Shown: positions 1 through 10,607 of the stretch, piece after piece
How positions within the stretch are numbered: the first letter of the stretch is position 1
How the letters are laid out: each line of letters starts with the position of its first letter
Assembly (NCBI GenBank): GCA_032768795.1
Contig: CP136498.1
Coordinates: forward strand, 620,001 to 684,000
Direction of reading: 5' to 3'
Length of the DNA stretch: 64,000 nucleotides
Origin: Tremella fuciformis
Lineage: Eukaryota > Basidiomycota > Tremellomycetes > Tremellales > Tremellaceae
Position numbers and translations under genes: made by a program
The notes under the pieces: generated by a model
The model's input: only the letters and a program-made list of their open reading frames with translations
Databases searched by the model: none
What the model was told of the DNA's origin: nothing

Positions 1-1062
1 TTTGATTCACCCAATCTTGCAACAATGTTCCGGCAAAACATCATGCGACTTCACGGTATACCTCAAGACATAGTATCAGACCGTGGTCCAGTATTCAACT
101 CCCAGTTTTGGCGAGCCTTTGTCAAAGGCTTAGGCATCATACCAAACTTCAGTACAGCCTTTCATCCCCAATCCGATGGTCAAACCGAGAGAGTCAACCA
201 AGTATTAGAGGCATATTTACGGAATTATTGCAACCACAATCAGGACAATTGGACATCACTTTTAGACCTTGCAGAGTTCAGCTACAACAATGCTGTCCAC
301 ACATCAACACATCATTCACCCTTTGAAGCCAACTACGGTTACCATCCTACATCACCTTCAACACTCCCAGCTCCAGCCTTGGTCCCAGCAGCACAGTCCT
401 ATCTGGAGAATCTGCAATCAGTACAAGAGGACCTCAAGGAGAATCTCAGCCGCTCCCAGCAATCTCAAGCCCATTTTTACAACCGGAAAATCAAAGAAAT
501 CATGAGTTCAGACGACATTCCCAAGTTCAAAGTAGGAGATCAGGTTTTCCTCAATCGAAAGAACATCACCTCTCTCCGCCCATCACTCAAGTTAGACCAG
601 CGCATGCTTGGTCCCTACACCATCATTGGCACTACATCATCACCACTTGCTTTCAAGCTTGACCTCCCGCCAACTCTGCCAATTCATCCAGTATTCCATG
701 TCAACCTCTTGGAACCAGTACGCCTTGGACATCCCGGCCAGCAGCAAGATCCCCCTCCGAAGATAGAAATCCAGGGAGAGGAGGAATATATTGTGGAAAG
801 GATTCTCAATTCACGCATCAGTGAAGATGGTGGATACAATTACCTTGTCCATTGGAAGGATTACTCCTCCGCACATGACTCATGGGAACCATGGGAGGAG
901 GTCTACCAAACAACGGCCTACAAGCACTTCAGACGGCAACATCTGCACGACAAGACTCAGCACTTCCCGCCACACTCAGCTCATCACAACAAAACGGATG
1001 CTCCAGCAGCACACACAAGTCAGACACGTACATCAGCCAGGCTCAGAGGACTTCGCCTTTAG
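1..1062 (+). CDS. Ty3/gypsy (gypsy-A) polyprotein, 3' end: integrase core and chromodomain, partial
   Basis: The frame is open from the window edge, so the true start lies upstream; the first internal Met is at 25. The protein begins inside the integrase catalytic core, with the second catalytic Asp in IVSDRGPVFNSQFW and the signature HPQSDGQTERVNQ downstream, followed by the integrase C-terminal domain with PTLPIHPVFHVNLLEP. A chromodomain closes it at about residues 255-305 of the Met-25 reading (EEEYIVERILNSR ... YLVHWKDY ... DSWEPWEEV). In chromoviruses this domain steers integration toward chromatin. The stop at 1060-1062 is followed almost at once by the polypurine tract and LTR, as expected for a Ty3/gypsy 3' end. 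No internal stop is seen, so the element may be intact upstream. Motifs are seen directly; activity is inferred. Confidence 0.93.
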   Translation, partial: FDSPNLATMFRQNIMRLHGIPQDIVSDRGPVFNSQFWRAFVKGLGIIPNFSTAFHPQSDGQTERVNQVLEAYLRNYCNHNQDNWTSLLDLAEFSYNNAVHTSTHHSPFEANYGYHPTSPSTLPAPALVPAAQSYLENLQSVQEDLKENLSRSQQSQAHFYNRKIKEIMSSDDIPKFKVGDQVFLNRKNITSLRPSLKLDQRMLGPYTIIGTTSSPLAFKLDLPPTLPIHPVFHVNLLEPVRLGHPGQQQDPPPKIEIQGEEEYIVERILNSRISEDGGYNYLVHWKDYSSAHDSWEPWEEVYQTTAYKHFRRQHLHDKTQHFPPHSAHHNKTDAPAAHTSQTRTSARLRGLRL

Positions 1063-1074
1063 AGGGGGAGCTCC

Positions 1075-1652
1075 TGTCATGAATCAACACATAGGAGAAA
1101 TAGTATTAGAATCAGGATCCAAGAAATAGAGTGTAGTCCGGAACTTAAGGGTAACATTTGTAGAAGCTGCACAGAAGTTGCTCAGCACCTGCACAGCATC
1201 TGCTTAGAACCTGCGTAGCACTTACTTAGAACCTACTTAGCACTTGCTTAAAATCTGCTTAGCACTTGCTCAGCACCTGCGTAGCACCTGCTCAGCACCA
1301 TTCGTAGACTCTGCCCAGCGCTCTGGGTGGCAAATTCATAGTTCTTAGCAATCTGGTGAAAGGGATATAAGCAGGCCTGTTTGCCGCTGAAGACCTTTCC
1401 CCAGTTATGGATCAAAAGTCATTCCCTTGTCTCTCTTCCTAGTCCCAGTCCCCCAGTCCTCCAGACCACGTCCAGTGCGACCCTGCGCCATCATTCTGTT
1501 ACACAGAGAGGCAAGACAGCAGACAAGCCAGAGACTAGTCATTCCAGTCCCAGTCCAGTTTGCCACTCACAGTAGTGCGCTTCCAGTCCAGCCTAGCCCT
1601 AGTCCCAGTCCGTCCGACCACCTCCGACCTCCCGACCCCCGACAGTACGACA
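1075..1652 (+). repeat. 3' LTR of gypsy-A (578 bp)
   Basis: The LTR starts TGTCATGAATC right after the purine-rich tract AGAGGGGGAG (1061-1070), the likely plus-strand primer, and ends GTACGACA. A second copy lies in reverse orientation at 9352-9932 with clean boundaries and a TSD, which fixes both ends. It holds a degenerate 12-bp tandem array and a GGGTGGCAAAT box at 1325-1335. Confidence 0.88.
1178..1299 (+). repeat. degenerate ~12-bp tandem repeat inside gypsy-A LTR
   Basis: About ten units of the type GCACTTGCTTAG / GCACCTGCTCAG / GAACCTGCGTAG lie end to end. The same array appears inverted in the solo LTR at about 9705-9830. The position in the LTR suggests a U3 enhancer-like array, by inference only. 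Confidence 0.8.
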
Positions 1653-1992
1653 GAGGAGGTAGCACAGCTACTCTCCCGAGCGGCTCTGACGGTCCCCTGA
1701 TGCCGGCGGATCTCGGCGTGGATGTCGGCAAGCGAGCGCAGTATCGCGGTGAGCCCTGAACGTCAACACAAGCAGCATGGCGGTTCACCACTCGCTCACC
1801 GCTCAGCGCAACACTGGCCGCATCCGACCAGTCGATCTCGTCGACGGCGTCGTCGACCTCATCAACTGGCGTGGGCTCCGGAGAGCGGGGACGGACTGCC
1901 CAGGTGGGGAACAGCCTGGGAGGGGGAGCTTCGACGGCCGGTTCAGGAGAGGACGGCGGCGTCGTGGAGCAGGGAGAAGGGGTCTTGGTCAT
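1653..1992 (-). pseudogene. host gene 5' end truncated by the gypsy-A LTR; unknown protein
   Basis: A minus-strand frame starts at ATG 1992 (MTKTPSPCSTTPPSSPEP), rich in Pro, Ser and acidic residues. A 44-nt intron (1756-1799, GTGAGC ... TGTTGAC ... CAG) splices in frame to a second exon that reads on as a plausible helix (LTAILRSLADIHAEIRR). That frame runs straight into the LTR edge at 1652 and is cut there. The simplest reading is that gypsy-A inserted into this gene; its remainder would lie beyond the left edge of the window. I recognise no domain. The splice sites and changed reading are seen; expression and function are unknown. Confidence 0.5.
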
Positions 1993-2678
1993 GGTGACCA
2001 GGCGAAGCGGTCAACCTCGGAGGACAACCTTGAGAGTAGGATCGGTGGCGTTGGAGAACATATGATGGGTTGGAGTGGAAAGTTGGGAATGGACGGGACA
2101 AGTAGCCTTGTCAAGGAGGGGTTATATCTTTTGGAGAGGGCATGGCGGTGACAAGGGACAGGAGGGCACTTGACGACAAGAGCAGGCAACACGACTTTTC
2201 ACGACAGTTTGGCGACTTGTTGCCTAGCAACGAGCAACATGATTGACAGAAGGGCGTAGCGCAAAGCGGCAATCACCGGTTATCTTGCGGCGAATTCCGC
2301 ATTGGGCGATTTGACCCCGGCCTCGTGGCCAAGGTCAACTCGAGGTCGACTTACATACGCGCAAATTCAGTGTGTGACACCAACAGCTCAGCAACGGGCG
2401 GCCTACAGTACGCGCATGCGACCTGCACACTACAACACAGCCTTCGCCCCGACAGCGCCTAGAGAGAAAGCACCAGCTGCGCGCGACCTCGAGCGAGAAG
2501 GACGGATCGTCGACGAGACTAGACTCTGCGTACACACCCACAGACCCTCGAGACCAGCCCTGCGAAGAATGACCAAAAGATAAGGCTTAGCGCGAGGCGG
2601 GAGCAAAGGCTCAGGCCATACAAGCTGCCCCACCTCGCCCGCCATCTCGCAGGAGCTCGATTTCAGAGGGAGGCAGAG
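1993..2678. other. no supported gene; contains one RFX-type X-box
   Basis: Only short, overlapping open frames on both strands with no recognisable domain. A perfect palindrome GTTGCCTAGCAAC sits at 2219-2231, the same 13-mer found twice upstream of the antisense gene in gypsy-C. The end (about 2662-2678, AGAGGGAGGCAGAG) resembles a polypurine tract before the next LTR, so part of this stretch may be a decayed retroelement interior. Confidence 0.4.
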
Positions 2679-3122
2679 TGTCACGTCGGCCACGCCTCCG
2701 TGATCACCAGCGCACGCCTACGACCTTTGTCCCAGCCCAGCACGCCTGTCAGTCACGCGAGCCTATCGTCGATCCTCGAGCAGCTTCGACGATCCTCGAG
2801 CAGCTTCGACGATCCTCGAGTAGCTTCGACGAGCCTCGAGTAGCCTCGACGATTCTAGAGCTCGAGCCTCGTCGATGGTGTTTCAAGGAGAAAGCCCGAG
2901 GCGGTGCAGAGGAGGGGCACGGGTGATATATATACAAGTCCTCACCCGTAGACCGTCCTTAGCACCGTGGTATAGAGTCCCATGATAGAAAGTAACGGCG
3001 CAGCCGTGTTGTCGATGCACGAGAGGCTGTAGGGTGCACCTTCTCGTGGAGGACGGAGACAGATTGACAGAGAGCAGGTGTGAGGGGGCATATCAGTCGA
3101 CGACCGGCCCGGCCCCGTGACA
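2679..3122 (+). repeat. gypsy-type LTR (444 bp), related to gypsy-B LTR
   Basis: The ends are inverted (TGTCA ... TGACA), and the opening TGTCACGTCGGCCACGCC nearly matches the gypsy-B LTR at 26058. A TATATATA box sits near 2926-2934 with a plausible R/U5 region after it. The flanking pentamers (CAGAG / TCGGG) do not match, so it is probably one LTR of a truncated element rather than a clean solo LTR. Confidence 0.6.
2762..2866 (+). repeat. 20-bp tandem repeat, TCGACGATCCTCGAGCAGCT type
   Basis: Four to five decaying copies of a 20-bp unit inside the LTR. They have the same CCTCGACGA flavour as arrays at about 26325-26412, 41925-41950 and 55186-55256. Confidence 0.8.
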
Positions 3123-3333
3123 TCGGGATAGGAAGTATCTTAGAGAATTGACTCTGCACGAGAGTATTTTACAGTAAGACGTAGGTCTGAATGCCCCCTA
3201 TGCAATCATTGTCTTTGGATCTCAATCAAGTCCATTCATTGTAAATCAGGGTCGCTGACTGATAGTCACCATCATCAGAATATTTCGTCGAGCAAGTACT
3301 AGCAAGAGAAAGGTTTGACTCGTGGCAGGGTCT

Positions 3334-3456
3334 TGTTGAAGGTTAGCCGCCACTGCGGGGTTATAGGAATTACCGTAGAAAGACGAAACTACATATAGCC
3401 ACCACTCATAGAGACAGTACGATGAATTCTCTCTTCAGCTCGTCCGCGATTCAACA
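3334..3456 (+). repeat. copia-1 5' LTR
   Basis: 123 bp, TGTTGAAGGTTAGCC ... GCGATTCAACA, preceded by GGTCT. A core with GCCGCCAC and AATTACCG is shared with the copia-2 LTR, so the two families are related. Confidence 0.93.
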
Positions 3457-3459
3457 GAT

Positions 3460-6400
3460 TTGGAATCAGATATATCTAAAGAGGCAACTCTGAGCACAAC
3501 AACCACCATCATGTCGACCACCGAGACCACTGTCAACAGCACTGCCATGAGCATCCCTATCTTGAAGGGATTAGGCAACTATTTCGAGTGGCGCAATGCC
3601 ATGATCGACTGGTTCAACTTGGTCGGTTGTTACGACGTAGCATTGGGCTACCTGCCAGAGCCAGTGGACGAAGCACGAGAACCCACCCCTGACGTCAGTA
3701 GTATGAGGACTACGACTACGAGCGGCACAGAATTGAAGCCAGCCTTGGGGATAGGGGCAGACCAGAAGAGGAGAGAACTCCTGGATTGGCGATCCAAGAA
3801 TCAGCGCGCCATGGGGCAGATCCGACGGTTTGTCAGTACAACTTATCGACTGGATCTCCTCGACTGCATGTTACGGCCTGGCTAGCTGCTGCCCAAGAAG
3901 GGTTAAGCTAGCAAGGGTGGATGATTGACTGGTGGCAAGTGATTGCCGCGGATACTCTTCAGCAGCACTAGGGCTAACTGGGAGCAGTGATGATGAAGAA
4001 GGGGATAGTGGGAGAGCTCCGGACGATGACTGAGGATCCTGGACTTGCCTATAGAAGAGCAAGCCAGTCAAAGTATCCGGTGATGGTGGGTTGCTGACCT
4101 GAGTTGAGGATCAGGTAGACTGATGATGGGTGGCAAAAGAGATGAGAGTAACAATGAGATATTGGATCCTTGAGGTCAGAAGGGCCTCAAGGTGGGGGTA
4201 TTTATCCCCTGAGCTGGGTTTGCCACCCAGCTCATAGAAGGCTATGGAAGACTATGGAATAGTATGAACTGTCCAATCAGATAAATGCCTCAATGATGTC
4301 ACATCATGAGGGATTTATCAACCAATCAGATCCCTCTTCTAGCACAGCTTTGCTTACTCAGCATTCCCATGATGTCATTTGACCCTGACACCATTGTACC
4401 TGGATTGTACATTGTGTCGTACAGAACGTGGTGGAAGATTCCATGGGTGGCAAGCCATGGAAGATCATGGAAGGTGGTGGAAGGTTGAGTGGCAAATCCA
4501 TGGAAGGTCATGGAATGTTGTGGAAGGTTGCCACTGGGAGCTGAGGTGTCAGGACTGGGTCATGACACTGCACGACAGCGTTCGAGATGTGGGAGCTCTT
4601 AATTGAGATTCACCCACTTGAGTCGGCAGAAAACAAGCAGGAGATTAGGAGAGAGCTTGGGACGCTCTTCCTGACTGAGGAAGGAGACATGAAGGAGCAT
4701 TTGGAGAAGTTCGGAGGGATAGCAGAACGAGGGGCTGCAGCCGGCATACCAGAACTCAAGGACGACAAGTCCCGGTGTGCGGCATTCATCGAAACCCTTC
4801 CCTATCACCTACACCCAATTCGCTCACAGTTTTTCAGTCTCCCGGAGAATCAGCAACGGTTTACATCCCTGCGACGCATCTACCTCATCGAAGAAAAGAG
4901 AAAAGCAATATCCGACACCCGTTCAGCAACAGCAGAGCCAATGGCACTGGCTGTTGGGGGCCAGCCCTACAGAGGCAATGGCAGGGAACGAGGTCGACGC
5001 TTTGGGAGAGGCCAACAAGGAGGCCCTCAGGGTGGCGGCAGACGTCAACCCAACTCTAGAGGAGATGGCGAGAGAACTAAAGGAAAGTTCCCTGGAAAGT
5101 GCTTTACTTGCGGGAAGCAAGGGCACAAGGCTGAGGACTGTTGGTCAAAGAAGGACGGAGAGAAGAAAGGAGAAGCAAATGCGGCGGAGAAGATGGTGGG
5201 AGTGAGCAGGGAGTACGAGGGATTGGCTGGAGTAGCACCAGCGCTGCATGTGGGGCAACCCGCTGTAGGAGCTGCTACCGAGAACGGCCATGCACTCTGG
5301 ATCCTCGACTCTGGCGCTACTCATCACCTCACTCACGACCAAAGCCTACTCTCCGACATGACCAACCTCACAACCCCACGTCGGTTTGGGGCAGCCAACA
5401 AAGATACTGTGATGACTGCAGATCAGTCAGGTTCCTTCGTCACGACCATCAACAAAAGGGTACCATTCACTCTCAAAGAGGTGTACTATCTACCAAATGG
5501 ACGACTCAACCTACTCTCAATGCCAACTTTGGCTAAGCGGGGCTGGAAGTTCAACATTGAAGCAAGTCGAGCCGGGATGACACACATTGAGCATGGTGTC
5601 ACTGTCGAGTTCACCCATAGGGGAGGCTTGTGGACGATAGAGCTACCGCGGGGCAGGGGAGCTAAAGGGAGTCAGCAAGGAGAAAGTACGAGAGGACTGG
5701 TGATGGCGGCAACGAGAGGAAGAACGTTGAAGGAGTGGCATGAGGCGCTGGGGCACTTGGGAGTGACCACCATCAAGGATTTGGCACGGGATGAGAGAGT
5801 AATTGGACTCACCATCACGGGAGGCCTCGAGTTCAAGACAAGCGACTGCGAGAGCTGCCAAATCAGCAAAGCGACCCGACTCACGTTCAACGATGTGTCC
5901 ATCAGAGGCAAAGCACCATTGGAGATTGTTCACTCCGACGTGGCTGGTCCAGTGAGACCAAGCACAAGCGGCATGCGGTACTATGTCACAATCATAGACG
6001 ACTTCACCCAGATCACTCTGCTCCGAGCAATGGAGAAGAAGAGCGAGGTACTTGGGCACTTGCAGAAGTGCATCGCCCTCCTCGAGAACGCCCTCAGCAC
6101 AACAATCAAAGTCATCAGGACTGATGGCGGAGGGGAGTACTCGGGAGAGAGGTGGGATAGGTGGACGCAGGAGAAAGGTCTGGTACACCAGATCACCCCA
6201 GCGTACACGCCTCAGCTCAACGGAGTAGCAGAGAGGCTGAACAGGACGGTGAAGGAGATGATAGCCGCAAATCTCATCGGAGCAAAGATGGGAGGAGAAC
6301 ATTGGGTGTTTGCAATGAAGTGGACGGAAGCCATGCTCATGAGGACAAGAGTAGGCTCGGACGGGAAGACGCCCTGGGAAGTGCTGTGGAAGCGCAAACC

Positions 6401-8720
6401 AAGCATGGAGGACGTACATCCTTTTGGGTGCGAGGCATGGGTAAGGATCCCAGAGGCCAACAGAGAGAAAGGGGATATGACACAGGCAAGAGCGGAGAAG
6501 GGACGACTGGTGGGATTGCCAGCGGGAACAAGTGGATGGGCAATATGGCTTCCACTCACGCAGAAGGTGATCTTCAGCCGGGACGTCACTTTCAGGACAA
6601 CAAGTCAAGTCAACGTCAATCCACCTGCAAGAGAGGAGGTAACCAAGCAAGTTGAGCAAGTGCCGGTACCGATAGAATCTTTGGACGATCAGCCAAGCTC
6701 AGGGGAGCAAGTCACAGAGGAGGTGGAAGAGAGGGCAGAGCCCGAGGCGGTAGCAGAGGAAGGGGGAGCCGGGCAAGAGGAAGCTCAGGCAGACCAACCT
6801 GCACCGGTACCTGCGGAGCCAGTACCATTCCAACCTCGACGCAGTGAAAGAGTCCGGGCGCCACGAGTAATGATTGCCGATGGCGAGGTCAACATTGCAA
6901 GCAATGACGAGATATTTGGCTGGATGCTGTCAGCAACAGCAGCATTCGACGATGACCCAAAGACGTATGAGCAGGCCATGGCGTCACCACTCAAGAAACA
7001 ATGGGAAGAGGCAGTGAACGCAGAGCTGCGCGTGATTGAGAAAGCTGGGACATGGGAAGAAGCGGTGTTGCCCAAGGACAGAAGGATAGTAGGGTGCAAG
7101 TGGGTATTCAAGACAAAGCGAGATCAGGACGGAGCAATCATCAAGCACAAGGCTCGGATTGTTGCCAAAGGATACTCGCAGGTCCCCGGACAAGACTTCG
7201 AGGAGACCTACTCACCAGTTGCACGCCTGACATCACTTCGAATATTCTTCACCATTGTGGCGGCAGATGGCCTAGCAACAGGTCAGGTCGATGTCATTTC
7301 AGCATTTCTCAACGGAGAACTCACGATACCAATCTACATGGAGATACCCCTTGGCTATCAAGCGACCAACAGGAAGGCAAACTGCGTGAAGCTGCTCAAG
7401 GCCCTTTACGGATTGAAGCAAGCAGGTCGAACCTGGTGGGAGGCTTTGGATAAGCAACTGGCAAAGCTCGGGTTTGAGCGGTGTGCACAGGACTGGGGAG
7501 TGTACGTGAGAAAAGGAAGCAAGACGGCGTACCTGGTGGTGTACGTGGACGACATGCTGGTAGCAGCAAAGGACAAGGCGACGGTTGATGAGATCAAGAG
7601 GGAATTAGCAAGGCGGTGGGAGATGACGGATGCCGGGGAGGTGACGTTCATGCTCGGACTGAAGGTCAGCCGGGACACGGAGGAGCGCACCATCCACCTC
7701 AGTCAAACGGCTTACATCGACACCATCCTTGACCGATTCAATATGACAACCGCCAAGCCTGTCACTACCCCATGGGTAGCGGGTGTCCACCTCCAACCAG
7801 ACGGAGAGCCGTGTCACGAGGGCGTGGCAAGATACCAGCAACTTGTGGGGAGCTTGATGTGGGCAGCAATGGCGACGCGACCGGACATAACCTTCACGGT
7901 CAGCGCACTGGCAAGACATTGCTCAGCTCCGACACAAGAGCACTGGGAGATGGGGAAAAGGGCGTTGAAGTACTTGAAGGGTACACGCACCTTGGGATTG
8001 AAGCTTGGCGGCAAGAGGAGAACGCCCGTGCTGGAAGCATGGAGCGATGCCGACCATGCTGGGGACTTGTCCGACAGAAAGTCAACGAGTGGCTTCATTG
8101 TCAAGTTCCGAGGATCTACTGTCAGCTGGGCAACGCAAAAGCAGAAGAGTCGAGCGCTATCAACAGCCGAAGCCGAGTATTACGCCCTCACGGAGACCTG
8201 GAAGGATGTGGAGTGGGTGAAGAAGGCGTTGATGGAGTACGGAGTGGAGAGCACGGACAGGGTGATGATATGGTGCGACAACCAGTCGGCCATAGCCCTG
8301 GTAGAGAATCCGGCTCACCATCGTTCAACCAAGCACATCGACATTTACTGGCATCAGATCCGAGACGTCAAGAAGAGCGGCAGATATGATCTGGAATACG
8401 TCAGAACAGATGATCAACTGGCCGACATCTTCACAAAGGGTTTGGCGGGACCGGCGCATCAGCGACACCGAGAGGGATTGGGAGTAGTGGATGGCGGAGC
8501 GAGAGACTCACGCATGATCCATACTCCGGACGATGGCAGGAAACATCGAGTCGAGAGATCCCCGATTGCGTCAAGCGTGTACTTTGTCGCTAAGCGGGAA
8601 TCTGTTGAAGACTCTGAAACCGCCGCGTTCGCCCCGGGTGCTGACCCGCACGCAACCAAGGTCCCGACCGATAGGATCCCGCCTCTGAAAGACCATTGCA
8701 GGCCGGCGGGTGAGGCCTAG
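3460..8720 (+). pseudogene. copia-1 gag-pol polyprotein, interrupted in gag by a solo LTR
   Basis: The N-terminal gag runs from Met 3460 (or Met 3511) to about 3868, where an LTR enters. The frame resumes at about 4573 and runs open to the stop at 8718-8720. Leaving out the LTR and one CTGCA duplication keeps the frame, so the break is recent. Counting residues from 4587: CCHC knuckle CFTCGKQGHKAEDC (~171), protease DSGATHH (~240), pre-integrase LGHLG ... CESCQ (~385-430), integrase HSDVAG (~448), RTDGGGEY (~512) and GVAERLNRTVKE (~548), reverse transcriptase with YVDDM (~985), and RNase H with DADHAGD (~1152) and CDNQSAIAL (~1229). This is the Ty1/copia order (INT before RT). About 90 residues of unrecognised tail follow RNase H. 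Apart from the insertion the frame has no stops. Confidence 0.93.
3869..4567. mobile_element. solo LTR (699 bp) inserted in copia-1 gag
   Basis: The ends are TGTTACGG ... TCATGACA, flanked by a perfect 5-bp duplication CTGCA (3864-3868 and 4568-4572). The right part holds repeated CATGGAAGG/GTGGAAGG units (about 4445-4535). GGGTGGCAAA-type boxes occur at 4128 and, inverted, at about 4219. No coding capacity; a solo LTR left by LTR-LTR recombination fits best. Confidence 0.88.
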
Positions 8721-8952
8721 GACACTGCTCCTCACCCAGGGGAACCGGGAGTTCACTGGACTCACCCCGGGATCATTGGACGGTAGAGAGGAGAAAGAGA
8801 GAGCGGCGGCGACGAGTCGAGCGGGCGTGTTGACACCAGTCAGGGACTGGAGTTATGAGGGATTATAGGATGGGTGGCAAATGTGGCACAGTGAGCAAGG
8901 CTACTCCGACTGTGCACGCATGCTTGGATGAGCAGTGACGTCTAAAGGGGAG

Positions 8953-9075
8953 TGTTGAAGGTTAGCCGCCACTGCGGGGTTATAGGAATTACCGTAGAAA
9001 GACGAAACTACATATAGCCACCACTCATAGAGACAGTATGATGAATTCTCTCTTCAGCTCGTCCGCGATTCAACA
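8953..9075 (+). repeat. copia-1 3' LTR
   Basis: 123 bp, followed by the target duplication GGTCT and preceded by the polypurine tract TCTAAAGGGGAG. A GGGTGGCAAAT box lies just upstream (8873-8883) in the 3' untranslated part. Confidence 0.93.
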
Positions 9076-9080
9076 GGTCT

Positions 9081-9351
9081 GACAGATTGCTTATTCAACA
9101 AATCCATCTAGGGTGGCAAATGCTGAATAAGCAGCACGCTCATACAGATTTGCCTTTGTAGATATAAAGCCCCCTCGTCAGACCTCTTTCTCTCTTTGTC
9201 AATGAATTATCATAAGTTACTCTTCACATCCTTCGTCCAGGTGACTTGCGCCTTTGCGCACTTACGTCCAAAGTCATCATTGTCCAGTTCACCTCTATCT
9301 TCCTCATTGCTTTAGTCATCGTTGTCCACTGGGTTTAGGTCCTTAGTCATC
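9081..9351. other. non-coding remnant between copia-1 and the solo gypsy-A LTR
   Basis: No gene seen. An imperfect hairpin GCTTATTCA ... TGAATAAGC encloses a GGGTGGCAAA box (9111-9120), and a GATATAAAG box at about 9158 looks like an LTR promoter. It is continuous with 3123-3333 once copia-1 is removed, so both are probably pieces of one older LTR element. Confidence 0.45.
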
Positions 9352-9932
9352 TGTCGTACTTGTCGTGGACGGGAGGTTGGAGGTCGGACGGACTGGAGCT
9401 AAAGCTAGGCAGGACTTGACTGGAAGCGCACTACTGTGAGTGGCAAACTGGACTGGAACTGGAATGACTAGTCTCTGGCTTGTCTGCTGGCTTGCCTCTC
9501 TGTGTAACAGAATGATGGCGCAGGGTTGCACTGGACGTGGTCTGGAGGACTGGGGAACTGGGACTAGGAAGAGAGACAAGGGAATGACTTTTGATCCATA
9601 ACTGGGGAAAAGGTCTTCAGCGGCAAACAGGCCTGCTTATATCCCTTTCACCAGATTGCTAAGAACTATGAATTTGCCACCCAGAGCGCTGGGCAGATTC
9701 TACGAATGGTGCTGAGCAGGTGCTACGCAGGTGCTGAGCAAGTGCTAAGCAGATTCTAAGCAAGCGCTAAGTAGGTTCTAAGTAAGTGCTACGCAGGTTC
9801 TAAGCAGATGCTGTGCAGGTGCTGAGCAACTTCTGTGCAGCTTCTACGACTGTTACCCTTAAGTTCCGGACTTTACTCTATTTCTTGGATCCTGATACTA
9901 ATACTATTTCTCCTAAGTGTTGATTCATGACA
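9352..9932 (-). mobile_element. solo LTR of gypsy-A (581 bp)
   Basis: On the minus strand it begins TGTCATGAATCAACAC and ends GTACGACA, matching 1075-1652 including the 12-bp array. It is flanked by a perfect 5-bp duplication TCATC (9347-9351 and 9933-9937). No internal region is present, so the element was excised by LTR-LTR recombination. Confidence 0.93.
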
Positions 9933-9937
9933 TCATC

Positions 9938-10568
9938 GCCTAGATTCCGGTCGTAACACGTGCACCACCTTCACCTAAAGGCCGTCAGCTCCGCCAGAAG
10001 GCGTTGAACCACTTCCAAACCGGTCAGAGGCTCACCAAGGTGTACCACGCTGTCACGGCGACACTTGCCTGGCGAGCCTATATAGCAGGAATCCTTGCAT
10101 ACGGGGTATGCGGAGGATTATTGAGTCCTTTTGTCGTAGTGGTAGCACGCCTGCTAGTGCCCCGTCCGTGACACATGCCCTCCTGGTTTCTGGTTTATCC
10201 GCCTGGAGGCATGCAAGCTCTCGAAATTTTGTGGAACCGCGGCAATATGCGGTCGGAATGTCGAGTGATGGAATGTCCGACCCAATTTGTGCCGAGCCAC
10301 TCGCCAGAGACCGCCTCTGCGAGGCTGCGGACATGTCCAGGGGTGAGCAGGGTCTCTCTGCTTGCAAAGTCATTGATTTTAGCGACCAATTGCTCTTCCT
10401 GGGCGACTGACAAGGCTCGATGGACGGCATCACGATGGGAGAATGACAACTCGACAGTTGATTGTTGACGATCGATTTTGGCACCCTGAACTGTTTTGAA
10501 AGCTCTCGTCTCCTCTTCTCGGGGCTGCGGTGATGCTCGAGGAGTATCGGGTCGATTGGATCATGCAT
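9938..10568 (-). pseudogene. Fot1/pogo transposase N-terminus, frameshifted and interrupted
   Basis: Minus strand. A first frame from Met 10568 carries a psq-like helix-turn-helix (KRRRELSKQFRVPKS). A frameshift near 10450 leads to a CENP-B/Tc5-type DNA-binding domain (AQEEQLVAKINDF ... LTPGHVRSLAEAVSG ... NWVGHSITRH). A second shift leads to KFRELACLQADKPETRR. The DDE half is absent here. A 123-bp solo LTR (10051-10173) sits inside the remnant. The domain order and wording are typical of fungal Fot1/pogo (DDE_1) transposases, which bind terminal repeats with this bipartite domain. Two shifts and lost catalytic residues make it a dead copy. Confidence 0.72.
10051..10173 (-). mobile_element. 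123-bp solo LTR with 8-bp inverted ends
   Basis: TGTCACGG ... CCGTGACA, with GCTATATAGG as a TATA-like box on the minus strand. The flanking pentamers CACGC (10046-10050) and CATGC (10174-10178) match at four of five positions, as expected for an ageing target duplication. The length equals that of the copia LTRs here, but the sequence is different. Confidence 0.65.
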
Positions 10569-10607
10569 GATGGAGAGACGACGAGAGAAAGACGATCATA
10601 ATGGATG

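Larger units (their letters stand above)
3334..9075 (+). mobile_element. copia-1: full-length Ty1/copia retrotransposon with a nested solo LTR
   Basis: The element is bounded by 123-bp direct LTRs (3334-3456 and 8953-9075; TGTTGA ... TCAACA) that differ at one position that I can see (C at 3420 versus T in the 3' copy). The 5-bp target duplication is perfect: GGTCT at 3329-3333 and 9076-9080. A purine tract TCTAAAGGGGAG abuts the 3' LTR. Near-identical LTRs imply recent insertion. The coding region is one gag-pol frame, but a 699-bp solo LTR now sits within gag, so this copy cannot make a continuous polyprotein. Confidence 0.95.

Noticed and set aside
1178..1299. CRISPR-like array of short repeats
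   Set aside because: Units are contiguous with no unique spacers and lie inside a eukaryotic LTR; a tandem repeat.
5643..6659. Long minus-strand frame (about 338 codons)
   Set aside because: It lies wholly within the copia-1 pol frame on the other strand and encodes no known motif; a codon-bias shadow.
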